From Bryobacterales bacterium (GTDB lineage Bacteria > Acidobacteriota > Terriglobia > Bryobacterales > Bryobacteraceae), in contig JADJWL010000025.1 of assembly GCA_016716385.1 (NCBI GenBank), positions 744,001 to 808,000 on the forward strand: DNA of 64,000 bases, in the 5' to 3' direction. The notes beneath the pieces are model-generated. The model was not told where the DNA came from. It did not search any database and saw only the letters and a list, made by a program, of their open reading frames with translations. Shown one piece after another: positions 1 to 7,583 of this stretch. Numbering within the stretch: the stretch's first letter is position 1; every line of letters starts with the position of its first letter. The translations under genes and the position numbers were made by a program.

Positions 1-974
1 ATCGAAGCGACCATCGCGGTCTGGACGTCGATCGGCATGCTCGTCGACATCCCGTTCACATACACCTCATGCGTGTCGAGACCTTCAGGCTCCAGGAACA
101 ACTGGTGGCGCAGCTTGTCCGGGAACTTGACGACCTTGTCCTCAATCGATGGGCAGTACCGCGGCCCGATGCCTTCGATCTGGCCGCTGTACAGAGGCGA
201 CCGTGCCAGGCTCTCCTCCAGAATCCGCTTCGTTTCAGCCGTCGTGTGCACGATGTAGCAACGGACCTGTTCCCGCTCAATCTGCGATGTCAGAAACGAA
301 AATGGCGTCGGGACCGGATCTCCGTCCTGAGGCTCGAAGCAAGACCAGTCAATCGTCCGCCCGTCGAGCCTCGGCGGCGTCCCCGTCTTCAAGCGCGTCC
401 ACTGCAAGCCCACATTCCGCAGTTGATCGCCCAATACCTGGGAGGGGGCCTCGCCGCTCCGTCCGCACGAGTATTTCTGTTCCCCGACATGGGCCAACCC
501 GTTGAGAAACGTCCCCGTCGTGATGATGACGGCGCCCGCTTCCCAAATACGCCCATCCCGGAGTTTCACCCCTGTTACTCTGTTATCCGCGATCTCCAGC
601 GCGGCCACTTCGGCCTGCCGGATGTGCAGATTCGGCTCGGACTCCAACACCTCTCGCATTTTGAGCCGGTAGAGCTTCTTGTCGCACTGCGCCCGCGGCG
701 ACCACACGGCCGGTCCGCGGCTGGTATTGAGCAGCCGGAACTGAATCCCAACGGCGTCAGCCACCTCTCCCATGACGCCTCCTAAGGCGTCGATCTCCCG
801 AACAAGGTGCCCTTTGGCAATGCCGCCAATCGCAGGATTGCAGGACATCTGCGCGATCAGGTCCGCGTTCATCGTGACGATCGCCGTGCGCAGACCCATG
901 CGTGCGCACGCACGGGCCGCCTCGCAGCCGGCATGCCCCGCGCCGACAACCACCACGTCATAGCGATTCCGCAT
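1..974 (-). CDS. mnmG: tRNA uridine-5-carboxymethylaminomethyl(34) synthesis enzyme MnmG (GidA), N-terminal part
   Basis: The gene reads leftward and runs off the left edge, so only about 324 N-terminal codons are visible. The start ATG at 972-974 gives MRNRYDVVVVGAGHAGCEAA, whose GAGHAG at residues 11-16 is the FAD-binding Rossmann loop of the GidA family. Further in, the family's NPAIGGIAKG and TGTFLNG-type segments are readable in the same frame. With MnmE the enzyme installs the cmnm5U modification at wobble uridines of tRNAs in the cytoplasm. Its start codon lies only 22 bp from the divergent purD start. Identification is secure; the C-terminal half is outside the window. Confidence 0.95.
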   Translation of the reverse strand, partial: MRNRYDVVVVGAGHAGCEAARACARMGLRTAIVTMNADLIAQMSCNPAIGGIAKGHLVREIDALGGVMGEVADAVGIQFRLLNTSRGPAVWSPRAQCDKKLYRLKMREVLESEPNLHIRQAEVAALEIADNRVTGVKLRDGRIWEAGAVIITTGTFLNGLAHVGEQKYSCGRSGEAPSQVLGDQLRNVGLQWTRLKTGTPPRLDGRTIDWSCFEPQDGDPVPTPFSFLTSQIEREQVRCYIVHTTAETKRILEESLARSPLYSGQIEGIGPRYCPSIEDKVVKFPDKLRHQLFLEPEGLDTHEVYVNGMSTSMPIDVQTAMVAS

Positions 975-975
975 C

Positions 976-993
976 GATACCGTTTATTGTATC
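976..993. promoter_or_regulatory. mnmG/purD divergent spacer with back-to-back -10-like boxes
   Basis: Only 22 bp separate the two start codons. They contain the inverted repeat GATAC (976-980) / GTATC (989-993). Read leftward, TACAAT at 991-986 is a good -10 hexamer that would place an mnmG transcript start a few bases before its ATG. Read rightward, TATTGT at 985-990 lies 6 nt before the purD ATG. Neither gene has a visible Shine-Dalgarno and no clear -35 was seen, so both transcripts are inferred to be leaderless or nearly so. Confidence 0.4.
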
Positions 994-996
994 TCT

Positions 997-2247
997 ATGA
1001 CTATTCTGGTGATCGGCAGCGGAGGCAGGGAGCACGCCATCGTGTGGCGCCTGAGCCGCGACAGCCGTTCGCACAAGCTTTTCGCCTCACCCGGCAACCC
1101 AGGCATGGCTGCGTGCGCGACGCTCGCGCCACCTGCCGCATCCACTCCCGAGGGCTGGCTCGCCGTGGCCGAATCGATCAATGCGGGCCTCACGGTGGTG
1201 GGTCCAGAGGCGCCTCTCGTCGCAGGGATCGCGGACACCTTCAGGGCTGCCGGGCGGCCGCTCTTCGGTCCCACCGCCGCGCAGGCGCAGCTTGAAGGCA
1301 GCAAGGTCTTCGCCAAGAGCTTCTTCCGCGACCACAGCATTCCCACGGCCCGGTTTGTCGCCGCCGCCACCGTCGCAGAAGCCGAACTGGCCCTCGCGAG
1401 CTTTCCGTTCCCGCTGGTCGTCAAGGCCGATGGACTCGCCGCCGGCAAAGGGGTCATCATCGCGCACGACCGCCCCGCCGCGCTCGCCGCGGTCCGGAAG
1501 CTCGGCGCTCCGCTCGTGATCGAGGAGTTTCTCCGGGGCGAGGAGGTCTCCTACATCGTTCTGTCCGATGGCCGCAATGTTCTCCCGCTGCCCCCCGCCC
1601 AGGATCACAAAGCCGCCTTCGACGGAGATCAGGGACCGAACACCGGGGGCATGGGCGCCTATTCGGACGACCGCATTCTGAACGCCTCCCAGCGCCAGGA
1701 GATCCTCGACACCATCATCCTCCCGACCGTCGAAGCGACAGGATTCGTCGGCTTTCTCTACGCCGGCCTGATGATGACCGCCGACGGCCCCAAACTCCTG
1801 GAATTCAACGTCCGGCTTGGGGATCCGGAGACGCAGCCGTTGCTACACCGGCTCTCTTCGGATTTCGCGCCGGTCCTGGACGCGGCGGTCCACGGACGGC
1901 TCGCCGGCGTCTCGCTCGACTTTCTGAATGCCCCGTCGGTGTGCGTCGTCCTCGCCTCTGGCGGCTACCCGGGCGACTACGCCACGGGCGTGCCTATCCA
2001 GGGAATCGAGGAAGCTGAGGCCACGGGTGCCACGGTCTTTCACGCCGGCACCAGGCAGGGCGGGGCCGGAATCGAAACCGCCGGCGGCCGCGTCCTGGGG
2101 GTGACGGCCTCCGGGCCCGATCTCGGCGCCGCCATCGAACACGCCTACTCCGCCGCCGGCCGCATTCATTTCGCTGGCATGCACTACCGCCGCGACATTG
2201 GACGCAAGGGCCTTTCCCGCTACAATGAGAGCACGGCGGGGACGTAG
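997..2247 (+). CDS. purD: Phosphoribosylamine-glycine ligase (GAR synthetase)
   Basis: This 416-residue protein has the usual family length. It begins MTILVIGSGGREHA, with the N-domain GGREHA motif at residues 9-14. The ATP-grasp segment VKADGLAAGKGV lies near residues 142-153, and EFNVRLGDPETQ, typical of PurD, follows later. It catalyses the ATP-dependent joining of glycine to 5-phosphoribosylamine, the second step of purine synthesis. The gene diverges from mnmG across 22 bp and has no Shine-Dalgarno. Its TAG stop (2245-2247) lies inside the downstream tRNA-Arg gene, so the last ten bases of purD are also tRNA sequence. Confidence 0.96.
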   Translation: MTILVIGSGGREHAIVWRLSRDSRSHKLFASPGNPGMAACATLAPPAASTPEGWLAVAESINAGLTVVGPEAPLVAGIADTFRAAGRPLFGPTAAQAQLEGSKVFAKSFFRDHSIPTARFVAAATVAEAELALASFPFPLVVKADGLAAGKGVIIAHDRPAALAAVRKLGAPLVIEEFLRGEEVSYIVLSDGRNVLPLPPAQDHKAAFDGDQGPNTGGMGAYSDDRILNASQRQEILDTIILPTVEATGFVGFLYAGLMMTADGPKLLEFNVRLGDPETQPLLHRLSSDFAPVLDAAVHGRLAGVSLDFLNAPSVCVVLASGGYPGDYATGVPIQGIEEAEATGATVFHAGTRQGGAGIETAGGRVLGVTASGPDLGAAIEHAYSAAGRIHFAGMHYRRDIGRKGLSRYNESTAGT

Positions 2248-2314
2248 CTCAGTTGGATAGAGCGGCCGCCTCCTAAGCGGCAGGCCGGCAGTTCGAATCT
2301 GCCCGTCCCTACCA
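2238..2314 (+). tRNA. tRNA-Arg (anticodon CCU)
   Basis: A complete cloverleaf with encoded CCA is present. The acceptor stem is GGGGACG (2238-2244) with CGTCCCT (2304-2310). The D stem is GCTC/GAGC. The anticodon stem GCCGC/GCGGC encloses loop CTCCTAA with anticodon CCT at 2272-2274. The T arm is GGCAG-TTCGAAT-CTGCC, then discriminator A2311 and CCA 2312-2314. Its 5' end contains the purD stop codon, and its 3' end (2309-2311) contains the stop codon of the convergent transporter gene. Confidence 0.97.
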
Positions 2315-3730
2315 CACCCCGATCAGCTTCCACCAGGCGAAGCCGAGCGTCGTCCAGATCGCGATGTTCAGCAGCGATACCGCGAATCCCACGCGCCAGA
2401 AACTCCGGAAGGACGCATAGTTCGTCGCGAAGAACATGGGGGACGGCGTGGTCCCGTAGTGGGTCAGGCCGGCCGCCAGGTTCGTGAAGCAGGCGAACGC
2501 CAGCACCACCAGCCCTACGGGAGCGCCCTTGGCGATCAACACCGCGGCGAACGGCGCGAACATCGCCAGAATGTGCGCCGTGATGCTCGCGAATCCATAG
2601 TGTGAGTAGAAGTAGATCGCCAGCGCCAGCGCAAACAGGAGCACCCATCCGGAGCCGGGCAACAGTCCGCCCACACCTTTAGCGAACTCCTGGGTGACCC
2701 CCGCGTCATTCAGCGCCTTCCCGAGCCGCACCAGCCCGCCGTACCAGATGAAGATGCTCCAGGCGGCCTTCTCCGAGACCACGTCTTCCCATGTGAGAAT
2801 TCCCACCGCGAGCAGCGCGCACGATCCCAAAAGCGCCGTCAGCGCAATGTCCAGCCCGTGCAGGGGAGTCGTCATCCACAACCCGCAGACCGACACGAAG
2901 ATCGAGAGGACGGTTCCCTGAGCCCAGTCGATCGGTCCCATCGCTTTCAACTCGCGTGCGGCGAACGCGGCTGCTTCCGGTGTCCGCCGGATCTCCGGCG
3001 GCTCGAGCCGCCGCACCAGAAGCGGGCCTGCGATCAACGAGGCCAGCCCGGGCACGATGCCCGCCGCCGCCCACTTCAGCCAGTCGAGCGGATACCCGAG
3101 CGTGTCGGCGGCGATCTTTGCCGCAAGCGGATTGCTGGCCTGCCCGGTGAGGAACATGGCCGCCGTGACGCAGATGTTCTGGTAGACGGCGCAGGTCAGG
3201 AAAGTGCCCAGACGTGACGCCGTCGGACCAGGACGCGAATCGTACAACTCCGCGATCGACCGCGCGATCGGCAGAACCACTCCGCCGGACCTCGCCGCGT
3301 TCGATGGGATAATGCTCGCCAGCACCATATCGGTCGCCGACAGCGCATAGGTCACTCCCAGCGATGTCCGACCGACCAGCCGCACGAACAGCAGCGCGAT
3401 CCGCCGCGCGAGGCCCGTCTTGATCATCGCTGTCGAGATAAAAAACGCCGCCATCACGAGCCACACCGTGGGATCCCCGTAGCCGCCCAGCGCTTCCTGG
3501 ATCGTGAGTCCGCCTGCCAGCGACGCTAGCGTCACAGCCATCAGCACCAGCGCCCCGCCAGGGATCGGTTGCAGGATCAGTCCGGCGATCGTTGCCACGA
3601 AGATCCCCAGCAGCCGCCAGCCCTCCGGCTGCACGGACTCCGGCCGCGGAATCGCATACTGGATGAACAGGTAGATCAGGACCAGACCGGCGCCCGACGC
3701 CAGGCGCCGCTCCACAGTTGGCTGGGACAT
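2309..3730 (-). CDS. DASS/SLC13-type anion (dicarboxylate) symporter
   Basis: The 473-residue protein is almost wholly hydrophobic, with about a dozen membrane segments and short loops such as GGYGDPTVWLV and SIIPSNAARSGGVVLPI. The SNAARSGG stretch matches the SNT-like signature of the divalent anion:Na+ symporter family (CitT/YflS, 2-oxoglutarate/malate translocators). It should import or exchange di- or tricarboxylates across the inner membrane; the substrate cannot be read from sequence. It starts 14 bp after nadK, so it is probably the last gene of the Ldh_2-xseB-ispA-tlyA-nadK unit. Its TAG stop is formed by bases 2309-2311 of the tRNA-Arg gene. Confidence 0.85.
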   Translation of the reverse strand: MSQPTVERRLASGAGLVLIYLFIQYAIPRPESVQPEGWRLLGIFVATIAGLILQPIPGGALVLMAVTLASLAGGLTIQEALGGYGDPTVWLVMAAFFISTAMIKTGLARRIALLFVRLVGRTSLGVTYALSATDMVLASIIPSNAARSGGVVLPIARSIAELYDSRPGPTASRLGTFLTCAVYQNICVTAAMFLTGQASNPLAAKIAADTLGYPLDWLKWAAAGIVPGLASLIAGPLLVRRLEPPEIRRTPEAAAFAARELKAMGPIDWAQGTVLSIFVSVCGLWMTTPLHGLDIALTALLGSCALLAVGILTWEDVVSEKAAWSIFIWYGGLVRLGKALNDAGVTQEFAKGVGGLLPGSGWVLLFALALAIYFYSHYGFASITAHILAMFAPFAAVLIAKGAPVGLVVLAFACFTNLAAGLTHYGTTPSPMFFATNYASFRSFWRVGFAVSLLNIAIWTTLGFAWWKLIGVW

Positions 3731-3744
3731 AGAGCAGCGCTAGT

Positions 3745-4605
3745 TCAGCGTTCCCCCCACTTGAGCTTTTCGCGCAGCACGTCGAAGAACAGCTTGCGGG
3801 GCGGCCGGATCAGCAGCAGGGGCACGCCCGCGCCGCGGCATTCAATGGAGTCTCCTTCGCGCAACGGCTCGCCGACCTGCCCGTCGATCGTCAGGAACGC
3901 CTCGCCGTCCCGGATCCGGTTCACCACGCGAACGACCGAACTCTGCGGCACGATGACAGGCCGGTTCGTCAGCATGTGAGGGCAGATCGGCGTCACGCAA
4001 TACGCGGGAACGGACGGCACGACGATCGGCCCCCCCGCCGAAAGCGAGTACGCGGTGGATCCCGTGGGTGTCGAGACGATCAGTCCGTCCGCCTTGTACG
4101 CGCAGACGAACTGGCCATCGACATACGCATCCAGGTCGATCATGCGTGCGGGCGCCGCCTTCGAGATGACGGCGTCGTTGAGCGCGTCATAGCGGGCCAC
4201 TGTCTCGCCTCCGCGCACCAGATCCACCGCCAGGAGTTGATGCTCCTCGACGCGGTATTCCCCGGCCAGGGACCGCTCCAACTCCGGGAAGACTTCGTCG
4301 AGCGTAATCGCTGTCAGGAAGCCAAGACTTCCCAGGTTCACCGGGAAGAGCGGGACCTGCAGCCGGCCGATGGCGCGCGCCGCCGACAGCAGCGTGCCGT
4401 CGCCGCCAAGCACAATCATGAGGCTGCATCCTTGCGCGAGCACGTCGCGGGAGATGCCGTCACGGCCCACGTACGCGCCCGTCTCGGCGTCGAAGCGGAC
4501 CCCCAATCCGTGCGACTCCAGCCAGTCGAGCAGCCGCGGCACCAGGTCGCGCGCCGCTGCCACGCCGGGCTTCGCAATGATTCCGACTGTTCTAACGCCA
4601 GGCAT
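3745..4605 (-). CDS. nadK: NAD kinase
   Basis: I place the start at the ATG at 4603-4605 (MPGVRTVGIIAKPG), giving 286 residues, the normal length for bacterial NAD kinase. The frame is open further upstream, but that part is tlyA coding sequence read in another frame. The catalytic GGDGT motif is at residues 67-71, and the NDAVI and GSTAYSLSAGG segments of the nucleotide and substrate sites follow. The enzyme phosphorylates NAD to NADP. The start overlaps the tlyA stop by 14 bp, which suggests translational coupling. The tlyA-nadK order is common in bacteria. Confidence 0.95.
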   Translation of the reverse strand: MPGVRTVGIIAKPGVAAARDLVPRLLDWLESHGLGVRFDAETGAYVGRDGISRDVLAQGCSLMIVLGGDGTLLSAARAIGRLQVPLFPVNLGSLGFLTAITLDEVFPELERSLAGEYRVEEHQLLAVDLVRGGETVARYDALNDAVISKAAPARMIDLDAYVDGQFVCAYKADGLIVSTPTGSTAYSLSAGGPIVVPSVPAYCVTPICPHMLTNRPVIVPQSSVVRVVNRIRDGEAFLTIDGQVGEPLREGDSIECRGAGVPLLLIRPPRKLFFDVLREKLKWGER

Positions 4606-5323
4606 GCAGCAAGAACTCCTTGTTCCCCTCCGCCCCCAGGATCGGGCTCTCCCGCAGCGCCGTCTGGAATCCATGAGTTCCGGCGGCTCCGGCGACCCGC
4701 CTGCAACAGGCTTCATGCACAGCGGGATCCCGCACAATGCCACCCCTCCCGACTTCAGCCCTTCCGGCTTCGAATTGCGGCTTCACCAGAATGACCATTT
4801 CGCCGCGCGGGGTCAACAGCGGCACAATCGCCGGAAGCACCAGCGTCACCGAAATGAAGCTCACGTCGCACACTGCCAGGCTCACCGGCTCGCCCAGATC
4901 CTCCGGCTGCAGGTAGCGGGCGTTCAGCTTCTCGCGCAGCACGACGCGCGGGTCGCTGCGCAGCCTCCAGTCCATCTGTCCGGCGCCCGTATCGACGGCG
5001 TACACGCGGGCGGCCCCGCGCTGCAACAGGCAATCCGTGAATCCTCCGGTCGAAGCTCCGACGTCCAGACACACGCGCCCCCGCACATCGATCGCGAACT
5101 CGCGCAACGCCGCGTCCAGCTTCAGCCCGCCGCGGCTGACATACTTCGGACCCGCCGCCACCTTCAGCTCGCACTCCCGGCTGACCCGGTGCCCGGGCTT
5201 GCCCGCGCGGGCGCCGTCCACCGCGACGGCTCCGGCCAGCACCAGCGCCTGCGCCTTCTCACGCGAGTCAGCCAGCCCTCGTTCCACCAGCAGCACGTCC
5301 AGCCGTTCCTTCTCCGGCTTCAT
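4592..5323 (-). CDS. tlyA: TlyA-family rRNA 2'-O-methyltransferase (S4 + FtsJ-like domains)
   Basis: This 243-residue protein starts with an S4 RNA-binding domain (about residues 6-65: RLDVLLVERGLADSREKAQ) and continues into an FtsJ/RrmJ-like methyltransferase. The SAM-binding loop DVGASTGGFTD is at residues 87-97. Family members methylate 2'-OH of cytidines in 16S and 23S rRNA and were first named hemolysins. The start overlaps the ispA stop as ATGA (5320-5323), and the end overlaps nadK, so all three are probably made from one transcript. Confidence 0.92.
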   Translation of the reverse strand: MKPEKERLDVLLVERGLADSREKAQALVLAGAVAVDGARAGKPGHRVSRECELKVAAGPKYVSRGGLKLDAALREFAIDVRGRVCLDVGASTGGFTDCLLQRGAARVYAVDTGAGQMDWRLRSDPRVVLREKLNARYLQPEDLGEPVSLAVCDVSFISVTLVLPAIVPLLTPRGEMVILVKPQFEAGRAEVGRGGIVRDPAVHEACCRRVAGAAGTHGFQTALRESPILGAEGNKEFLLHAWR

Positions 5324-6207
5324 GCCGTTCTTTCGACGATCAGATCCGCCAGCGCCAGAAGCCGCGCCGCGCGTTCACCGAACCCGTGCAGACTCTCCCC
5401 CGCCAGACGGCGCTGCTCGGCGGCCATCTCGTGAGACCGCTCGAGGCCGTAGACCGCCGGGAAAGTGATCTTCTTCTGCTCGGCATCTTTCCCCGCCGTC
5501 TTCCCGAGCGCTTCGGAGGTCTGCTCGACGTCGAGGATGTCATCGACGATCTGGAACGCCAGTCCCGCGTGCTCGCCAAAGCGCGACAACGCGGCGTACT
5601 CTTCCATTCCGGCTCCGGCGTACAGCGCTCCAAACCGGACACTCGCCCGCAGGAGCGCACCGGTCTTGGCCCTGTGGATCGTTTCGAGCAGCGCCGCGTC
5701 CGGCGTCTTGCCTTCGCCTTCGAGATCGGCCACCTGTCCGGCGATCATGCCTGACGGAGTCCCCGCGGCTTCGCTTAGCTCTGCCACCATGCGCGCGACG
5801 CGTTCCGCAGGCGCCTGTGTGTGCGCGGAGAGAACCCGGAACGCCAGCGTCAGCAGCGCATCGCCCGCCAGAATGGCCATCGCTTCGCCGAAGACCTTGT
5901 GGCACGTCGGCTTGCCCCGCCGGAAATCGTCGTTATCCAGCGCCGGCAGGTCGTCATGGATCAGCGAATAGGTGTGGATGAGCTCGAGCGCGCACGCCGG
6001 CGTCACCGCGCCCGCCAGATCCGGATCGACGGCCCGGACGGCCTCGATGCACAGCACCGGACGGATGCGCTTGCCCCCGGCGAACAGGCTGTACCGCATG
6101 GCGCGGTGCAGCGTCCGCGCGGCGTGAGGCGCGTCGGCGGGAACCAGCCGGTCGAGTTCCGCCTCGATCGCGCGCTGGACCTCGCCAAGAAACTCGCGGG
6201 CGTTCAT
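5320..6207 (-). CDS. ispA: Polyprenyl (farnesyl/geranylgeranyl) diphosphate synthase
   Basis: This is a trans-isoprenyl diphosphate synthase of 295 residues. It has GGKRIRP near residues 44-50, the first aspartate-rich motif DDLPALD at 85-91, and the second, DDILD, in the C-terminal half. It condenses isopentenyl diphosphate with allylic diphosphates to feed quinone and undecaprenyl carrier synthesis. Chain length cannot be fixed from sequence; the short-chain IspA type is most likely from size and from linkage to xseB (ATGA overlap at 6204-6207) and tlyA. No dxs follows it, unlike the frequent xseB-ispA-dxs order. Confidence 0.93.
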   Translation of the reverse strand: MNAREFLGEVQRAIEAELDRLVPADAPHAARTLHRAMRYSLFAGGKRIRPVLCIEAVRAVDPDLAGAVTPACALELIHTYSLIHDDLPALDNDDFRRGKPTCHKVFGEAMAILAGDALLTLAFRVLSAHTQAPAERVARMVAELSEAAGTPSGMIAGQVADLEGEGKTPDAALLETIHRAKTGALLRASVRFGALYAGAGMEEYAALSRFGEHAGLAFQIVDDILDVEQTSEALGKTAGKDAEQKKITFPAVYGLERSHEMAAEQRRLAGESLHGFGERAARLLALADLIVERTA

Positions 6208-6458
6208 TCTTCCGGACGCTCGCCTTCGAGCGCAAACGGCTCCGCCACCACCCGGTTACCGCGCCGCACCAGCATCTCCACGCGCGTTTCGGCTTCCTCG
6301 AGTTGCTTCCTGCAGCGCTCGCTCAGCATGACACCCTTCTCAAACAGGGCCAGCGATTGTTCCAGGGGAAGGTTGCCCGCTTCGAGTTCGCGCACCACCT
6401 GTTCCAGTTCGTCGAGGCTGCTTTCGAATGAAGGCGGGGAGGCGTTCTCTTCAGGCAC
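6204..6458 (-). CDS. xseB: Exodeoxyribonuclease VII small subunit
   Basis: An 84-residue protein with the XseB signature: SFESSLDELEQVVRELEAG followed by LPLEQSLALFEKGV, an almost entirely helical coiled-coil pair. It assembles with XseA to degrade single-stranded DNA. The start is GTG (6456-6458), four bases after the stop of the upstream Ldh_2 gene, and the end overlaps ispA. The large subunit xseA is not in the window. Confidence 0.93.
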   Translation of the reverse strand: MPEENASPPSFESSLDELEQVVRELEAGNLPLEQSLALFEKGVMLSERCRKQLEEAETRVEMLVRRGNRVVAEPFALEGERPEE

Positions 6459-6462
6459 CCAC

Positions 6463-7539
6463 TCATTCTAACGCCCCTTCCAATTCATACTCGGGCTCCG
6501 GAACGCCGTGCCGCCACGCCGCTGCCTTTAGCGTTTCCCAGTTCCCTGCCTCGATCGGGATTCCGTCGCGTCGCCGGATCTCCTCGGCCCGCCACTCCGG
6601 TTCGCCCGCCACCAGGACTTCGTCATACCCCTTCGCCGGCGGCGTCTCTTTCATCATGCGGATCAGTTTATCCATCCGTTCCGTGAACGCCTCTACCGGC
6701 ATGAACCGCGCGATGTCAATCCCGATGAAGGTCTGGCTGGCGCGCATTCTCTTCCCGCGAATCCGGAGGCCGCCCAGTTCCGTCCCGATCGCACCCCCGC
6801 CCAGACCTGCCACGAGGATCTCGACCATCATGGCCAAGCCGGACCCCTTGTATCCGCCCAGCGGCGCCAGCAGCCCCTTCAGAGCCACGGCCGTTTCGGT
6901 GGTGGACACGCCCTCCCGGTCCATCGCCCAGCCATGCGGAATCGTCTCCTGGTGGTTCAACATCGCCTTGTAGATCTTGCCCGCCGCCACCGTTGTCGTC
7001 GCCATGTCCAGCAGCCAGGGACGCACCTCACCGCCCGGCACCGCCATGCAAATCGGGTTCGTCCCGAGCCTTGGCTCACGCCCCTGCCACGGCGGCACCA
7101 TCGGCGACGCGTTGCACAACGCGATCCCGATCAGGCCGTGCCTGGCGTAATGCTGCGCCCAGAACGCCGCCGCCCCGAAATGATTTGACTCCTGCGCCAC
7201 CACGAGCGAGATGCCGTATTCGCGGGCCAGCCGCACTCCGTGCCCGCAACAGATACTCGACACCACTTGGCCCAGCCCGTTCTCGCCGTCATAGTGCAGG
7301 CAGCCTCCGCTCTCGCTCACGACGCGCCCCACGGCGTGCCGGTCGACGTCTCCAGCCTCAATCTGCTCCATGTAGAAGCCGAGCAATTGCACCCCGTGCG
7401 AATCCACCCCGCGCAGGTTCGCCTCGACCAGCGACCGCGCGACGAGCTTTGCGTGCCCTTCCGCCACGTCCGCGGCGCGAAGAACCGCCGTGGCGTACCG
7501 CTCGAGTTCTTCGGCCTGGATCCGGATTCTTTGGCTCAT
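6463..7539 (-). CDS. Malate/L-lactate/ureidoglycolate dehydrogenase family oxidoreductase (Ldh_2)
   Basis: I choose the ATG at 7537-7539 (MSQRIRIQAEELERYATAVL), giving 358 residues, typical of the Ldh_2/YlbC/AllD family; the open frame upstream runs into the divergent ppa promoter. Diagnostic segments are RGVDSHGVQLL, the SNHFGAAAFWA motif and GTNPICMAVPG. The family uses NAD(P)H with 2-hydroxy acids (malate, lactate, ureidoglycolate) in a non-Rossmann fold; the substrate here is unknown. It is the first gene of the leftward run and ends four bases before xseB. A TACAAT box lies upstream at 7559-7554. Confidence 0.87.
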   Translation of the reverse strand: MSQRIRIQAEELERYATAVLRAADVAEGHAKLVARSLVEANLRGVDSHGVQLLGFYMEQIEAGDVDRHAVGRVVSESGGCLHYDGENGLGQVVSSICCGHGVRLAREYGISLVVAQESNHFGAAAFWAQHYARHGLIGIALCNASPMVPPWQGREPRLGTNPICMAVPGGEVRPWLLDMATTTVAAGKIYKAMLNHQETIPHGWAMDREGVSTTETAVALKGLLAPLGGYKGSGLAMMVEILVAGLGGGAIGTELGGLRIRGKRMRASQTFIGIDIARFMPVEAFTERMDKLIRMMKETPPAKGYDEVLVAGEPEWRAEEIRRRDGIPIEAGNWETLKAAAWRHGVPEPEYELEGALE

Positions 7540-7553
7540 GAGCGTAAGGCCCA

Positions 7554-7559
7554 ATTGTA
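7554..7559 (-). promoter_or_regulatory. Candidate -10 box for the Ldh_2 operon
   Basis: TACAAT (read leftward at 7559-7554) matches the -10 consensus at five of six positions. It lies 14 nt before the ATG at 7539, implying a leader of about 8 nt without a Shine-Dalgarno. It sits in the 44-bp spacer to the divergent ppa gene. Confidence 0.35.
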
Positions 7560-7569
7560 ACGGACGCCA

Positions 7570-7578
7570 TGCTACGCT
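7570..7578 (+). promoter_or_regulatory. Extended -10 box immediately before ppa
   Basis: TGC followed by TACGCT (7573-7578) has the TGn extended -10 form and ends 5 nt before the GTG start, so the transcript would begin at or beside the start codon. No Shine-Dalgarno is present. The 11-mer GCCATGCTACG that contains it also occurs at 42650-42660 in front of the ATP synthase operon. Confidence 0.45.
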
Positions 7579-7583
7579 AGCGG

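Noticed and set aside
997..1300. Purine riboswitch or leader upstream of purD
   Set aside because: Only 22 bp separate purD from mnmG, so there is no room for an aptamer.
2238..2314. Integrated element using tRNA-Arg as attachment site
   Set aside because: No integrase gene or repeated tRNA 3' end was found nearby, and flanking genes are housekeeping.
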